Assembly (NCBI GenBank): GCA_029931535.1
Contig: JAQPZY010000698.1
Coordinates: 62,001-126,000 of the forward strand
Origin: Margaritifera margaritifera
Lineage: Eukaryota > Mollusca > Bivalvia > Unionida > Margaritiferidae
Length of the DNA stretch: 64,000 bases
Reading direction: 5' to 3'
Part shown: positions 29,253 to 34,900 of the stretch, one piece after another
Position numbering within the stretch: position 1 is the stretch's first letter
Layout: the number at the start of each line of letters is the position of its first letter
Made by a program: the position numbers and the translations under genes
The notes under the pieces: generated by a model
Told to the model about the DNA's origin: nothing
What the model saw: only the letters and a program-made list of their open reading frames with translations
The model's database searches: none

Positions 29253-31928
29253 CAGTCATTTTTATGCCATCATTTAAAGTTGAGGAAATGCATATTGAAT
29301 GCACAACATGCCAGAAAAAATGCATCATGCAAATTTTTAAAAAAATGTATACTCCCAAAAAGAGATAATTTAACCAACTGCTCCTTATATTTAAAAAGAA
29401 AACATGCCCGAGACACATAAGCTAAAGGAGAATTTTTTCTATTTTTTAAACCGGAAATTTCTGAATCAGGTTGAATAATAGTTACTGTCACAAATGTCTC
29501 AGACATATTGTTGGCATATTGCATTATTCAGTTCGTTATATAGTGTTCATGTCTGATGACCACATAACTGCACAGATTTTATGTTTATCCTTTGTCATTT
29601 CATTCTGCGTTATATTTTATAAATTTTGATCAGAACCAGATTTTGTTCAGGATTTTATGTGTTGCCTTTATATTTGATCTTAAATAACTTGTACAGAATT
29701 TTAACATATTTGTCCTTTATATTCTGTCTTGTTGATATTCTGACTTGTTGAGGGTGGCCGAGTGATCTAAGGCGCTCGCCTTTACTGATCACTGCCATCT
29801 AACTTCTGGCCGAGTGGGTTCGAGTCTCGGGCTCGGCCAATGTGATTATGTGAGAAAGCTTGCCAGTAGCTTCCCGTGGGTGGGTGGTTCTTCCCGGAAT
29901 TTTTCCGGATTCTTCCTCCACCAGATATACTGCCTGCCATGTATAACCTATCGTGCTGAAAAATGGCATTAAACACATAAAACTAAACTGTCTTGTTGAT
30001 ATTCAGTCTTGTTGTATTTCATGTTTACATTTGGAAGAGGGGCCCTGGGTGGCTGAGTGGTCTAAGGCACTTGCCTTTACAGATCACTAACATCTCACCT
30101 CTGTCTGTGTGGGTTTGAGTCTCGGCTCAGCCAACATAGGTATGTGAGAAAGCTTGCCAGTAGCTTCCCATGGGTTGGTGGTTATCCCAGGGTCTTCCCG
30201 GGTTCTTCCTCCACCAGATATACTGGCTGCCTTGTATAGCCTATCATGTGCTGAAAAATGGCATCAAACCCACAAGACACAAAACACACAAACATACATT
30301 TGGAAGGGTTTATCTTCCTAGGTGTATTGTGTAATTCTTAATTTTTAAGCTTTTAGAATTTACTTTTAGTGGGTACAATGTAGCCACTGTTGTGCTGAGG
30401 TGCTGTTAAACATTACTAGGTACATATATGCATTCATTCTGTACTATATGCACTCTGCTATGCAATAGAGAAAATTATTTTATAATTGTTGCCACATTTT
30501 ATGAGCTTGGGACAATCAGTCAATGCACTTTCAATGCAAGATTTGTAGTCACATGTAAATTTTGGAGAATACATTCATGCATTATTATTTTATGAATTAG
30601 TCAAAAATGTACTGCTCTACCAAAAATGTAATTAATACATTTCGAGACAACAGGGACTTGACTAGACGTAGATTAAATTAAGTAATTGGAACCTCACAGT
30701 TTTTGAACTGGGGTCTGACTTGAAGTGTCAATAAATGTAGTATAATGCACATATGTATAATTCTAAAGGGATTAATATCCCCATACTTTTATGATAAAAT
30801 GGCGGGAATTGTGTACTTTTATCTGTTGGGACATGTGCACATAATAAACAGCTGGAATTGTGTACTTTTACCTGTCGGAACATGTGCACATAATAAACAG
30901 CTGGAATTGTGTACTTTTACCTGTCGGAACATGATTGGGGGTAGATGTGTACAGTAGTGTTAGAATTTGATATAGCTCCTAGGAGGTGGTGGTGGTTTTG
31001 CATAAATTACTAACAGCTCCCATATTATGAGACTATCATGTCAGAAAATTTTTGTGATTACTGACCCAAGTGTCAACAAATGCCAGATGTTGAAGCCATC
31101 CATTTATGAATGGGAGATTCCATATACTGACTTCAGATATTATATAAATCAATATGTTCATCATTCTTGGCAAAATATGTGGAATGAAAACTCCAGAAGC
31201 AAGCTTGAGAACATCAAACCCACTATTGGAGAGTGGCATCCCTCGTATAGAGCAAATTGCAGAGATGAGGTGGTAGTGTGGTGATCACGTGTCGGACACA
31301 CATACCTGACTCGTGCATACCTCCTGAAGGGTGAACATTGACCACAGTGCATACCCTGGCAGTGTTCTCAGACAGTAGAACAAACACATTCTTGTGGAGC
31401 ATATTGACTTCCACCCTGTAAGACAGAAGTATTTTGATGTGAACTCAATGAAGAAACTTTATGATAATGTACCACCCGAGAACTTGACTTTTAATTCACA
31501 CCATATAGCCATTATTATGCTGAGGTGCCATTAAATGCTAATACGTACATATTCAGTGAGACCCCTGGGACATACAAAGTCATAACCCCAGGGTCATAAC
31601 TTGGGGACTATTAAGATCCCCACTCTATATCTGCATATGCACATACTGGGCATGGAAAGATGAATTTATACATGCAGCTAACATTGGCTGTGGGTTCTAT
31701 CCCTAATCACAGGGACTTAGCCCATGGGTCATATCTTAGAAACTAATGAGATTCCATCTATTAACCATGTACACACTTGTGGAGCAACACAAGACAAATT
31801 CAGATATGCAACTAAAATTTGCTCATGGGTCCATTCCTACGCCCCTAAAACTTGATCTTAGGGGCACATATTTTGCAGATGGGTGGGATAAAGTGGGGAG
31901 TACAGTATTGTGTTTTACAGATTTAGTA

Positions 31929-31966
<38 letters not shown>

Positions 31967-34900
31967 AGGCACTCTGTTGACTTGTTCTTGGACTTCATCA
32001 ACATCTTCCGTCGTCTTCTGGTCATCCTTGCTAGCAAGGTAACAAAAACTTGTGCACACATAAACGATTTAATGATGATATGTCTTAATTCATTGATATA
32101 AAAAGTAAGTCATATACCATGAAAAATTTATTTATTACACATTGCAGTAGCAACAAGGGAGATATTATTTATTGCACATTGCAGTAGCAACAAGGGAGAT
32201 ATTATTTATTACACATTGCAATGGCAACAAGGGAGATATTATTTATTACACATTGCAGTAGCAACAAGGGAGATATTATTTATTACACATTGCAGTAGCA
32301 ACAAGGGAGATATTATTTATTACACATTGCAGTGGCAACGAGGGAGATATTATTTATTACATATTGCAATAGCAACAAGGGAGATATTATTTATTACACA
32401 TTGCAGTGGCAAAAAACAGATATTTATTACACATTGCAGTGGCAAAAAAGGGAGATATTTATTACACAGTGCTGTAGCAAAAAAGGGAGATATTATTTAT
32501 TACACATTGCAGTAGCAAGAAAGGGAGATATTACACATTGCAGTAGCAAGAAAGGGAGATATTACACATTGCAGTATCAAGAAAGGGAGATATTTATTAC
32601 ACATTGCAGTAGCAAAAAAGGGAGATATTATTTATTACACAAGGCATTAGCGAAAAAGGGAGATATTATTTATTACACAATGCATTAGCGAAAAGGGAGA
32701 CATTATTTAGTTGCTGTAATTCATACAGCTGTCCAGAATCTGTTTTAACATGAACACACACAAATTTTTAAACTCGGAGTCGTTAATTTTTTAGAAAATA
32801 TTGTGTCATATGTAGATGACCCAGTTAGATTTTCAGAACATTACAGCTATTTTTTTTTTTTATATATACACACATACATGCATCCAAATTTGTATATGCC
32901 TGCCATAAGACAGAGTGAGCATAGTATGTTAGGATGTCCATCCATCTGTCTGTCCATCTGTTACCATTTCTTTTCTGTACGGTGACTTGAGTTGTCCACC
33001 AGCAGTTACCAAACTTGGGTTTATGGAAGATCCCTATTGATTTCAGGGTCAAAATGTTAAAGGTCATGGTCACTGTGACTGAAAGAAAAAAAACTGGTTT
33101 CCACACAAGTTGTCCACCACTGCAGTTACCAAACTATGTGGATGGTTTGACTTGGGACAAGGGAAAAGGCCATCGATTTTAGAATCAAAAGGTCAAGGTC
33201 AAGATCAGTGTGACTAAAGAGGAAAAAAATGGTTTCTGCACAATAACTCATGATCTCCACCATCTACAGTTAACGAAATTTCTGGATGGCTTGCACTTGG
33301 GGTAAAGAAGAAGCCTATTGATTTCTGGGTCAAACTGTCAAAGGTTATGGTCACTGTGACTGAAAGAACAAAATTTGTTTCTGCACAATAACTTAAGTTG
33401 TCTACTTTCTACAGTTACCAAACTTTGTGTATCAGTTGCACTTAGAGCAAGGAAGAACCCTATCAGTTTTTGGATAAAAAATACAGAAGGACAAGATCAC
33501 TGTGGCTGAAATAAGAAAAATGGTTTTGACACAATAACTTGAGTTCTCCACCACTTAGAGTTACCAAAATTTTGGGATGTCATGCACTTGGGATAAAGAA
33601 GTCTATTGATTATAGGGTTGAAAGATCAAAGTCATTGTTACTTGTGACTGAAAGAATACAAATGGTTTCTGTACAATAACATTAGTTCTAGATTACATAC
33701 CTGGACCAAACTTTGTGGATGGCATCCACTTGGGGTAAGGAAGAAGCCCATAAATGTTTGGGTCAAAAGATCAAGGATCAAGGTCACTGTGACTGAAAGA
33801 AGAATAACCTTAGTTCTACATCACAGACCTGGACCAAACTGCACAATAACCTTAGTTATACATTACAGACCTGGACCAAACTTTGTGGATGGCTTGTACT
33901 GTGTGTAAGGAAGAAACCTATGGATTTGGGGGTCAAAGGCACATTCCTTGACCAAAGTTTGTGGAGGGCTTACACTTAAGATATTGAAGTGGACTATTGA
34001 TTTTTGGTGGCTAAGGGACAAAAAAAAAAGTTTTTTTCTTCAGAATAACCTTTGTTCAAGAGTAAGTTCGTTAACCAAACTTCATGGATGGCTTGCACTT
34101 ATGGTAATAAAGAAACTCGAATTTTCTGGGGTCTAAAAGTCATAATTGAAGGTCATGGGAAGTCAAATAAGACAATAATGGCTTGTGCACATTAAGTTCA
34201 GTGTGTTAAGTGACAAACAAAGAAACCTAATAGCATGATTAAGCAAAAACCTCTTTAGCTAGACAATTTAAATTTGGATGGGATATTTTTATTCATATGT
34301 AAATGACCTGATTACATTTGTAGGCATATTTTTATTTATATTTAAATGACCTGATTACATTTGTAGGCATATTTTTGTTCATATGTAAATGACCCGATTA
34401 CATTTGTAGGCATATTTGTATTCATACGTAAATGACCCGATTACATTTGTAGGCATATTTTTATTCATATGTAAATGACCCCATTACATTTGTAGGCATA
34501 TTTTTATTCATACGTAAATGACCCCATTACATTTGTAGGCATATTTTTATTCATACGTAAATGACCCCATTACATTTGTAGGCATATTTTTATTCATATG
34601 TAAATGACCCGATTACATTTGTAGGCATATTTTTATTCATACGTAAATGACCCGATTACATTTGTAGGCATATTTTTATTCATATGTAAATGACCCCATT
34701 ACATTTGTAGGCATATTTTTATTCATATGTAAATGACCCGATTACATTTGTAGGCATATTTTTATTCATATGTAAATGACCCGATTACATTTGTAGGCAT
34801 ATTTTTATTCATATGTAAATGACCCGATTACATTTGTAGGCCATTAGAGCAGTTTTTCCAATTTGTTACATTTTTTAACTTTTTACCGGTAGATGTCTTT

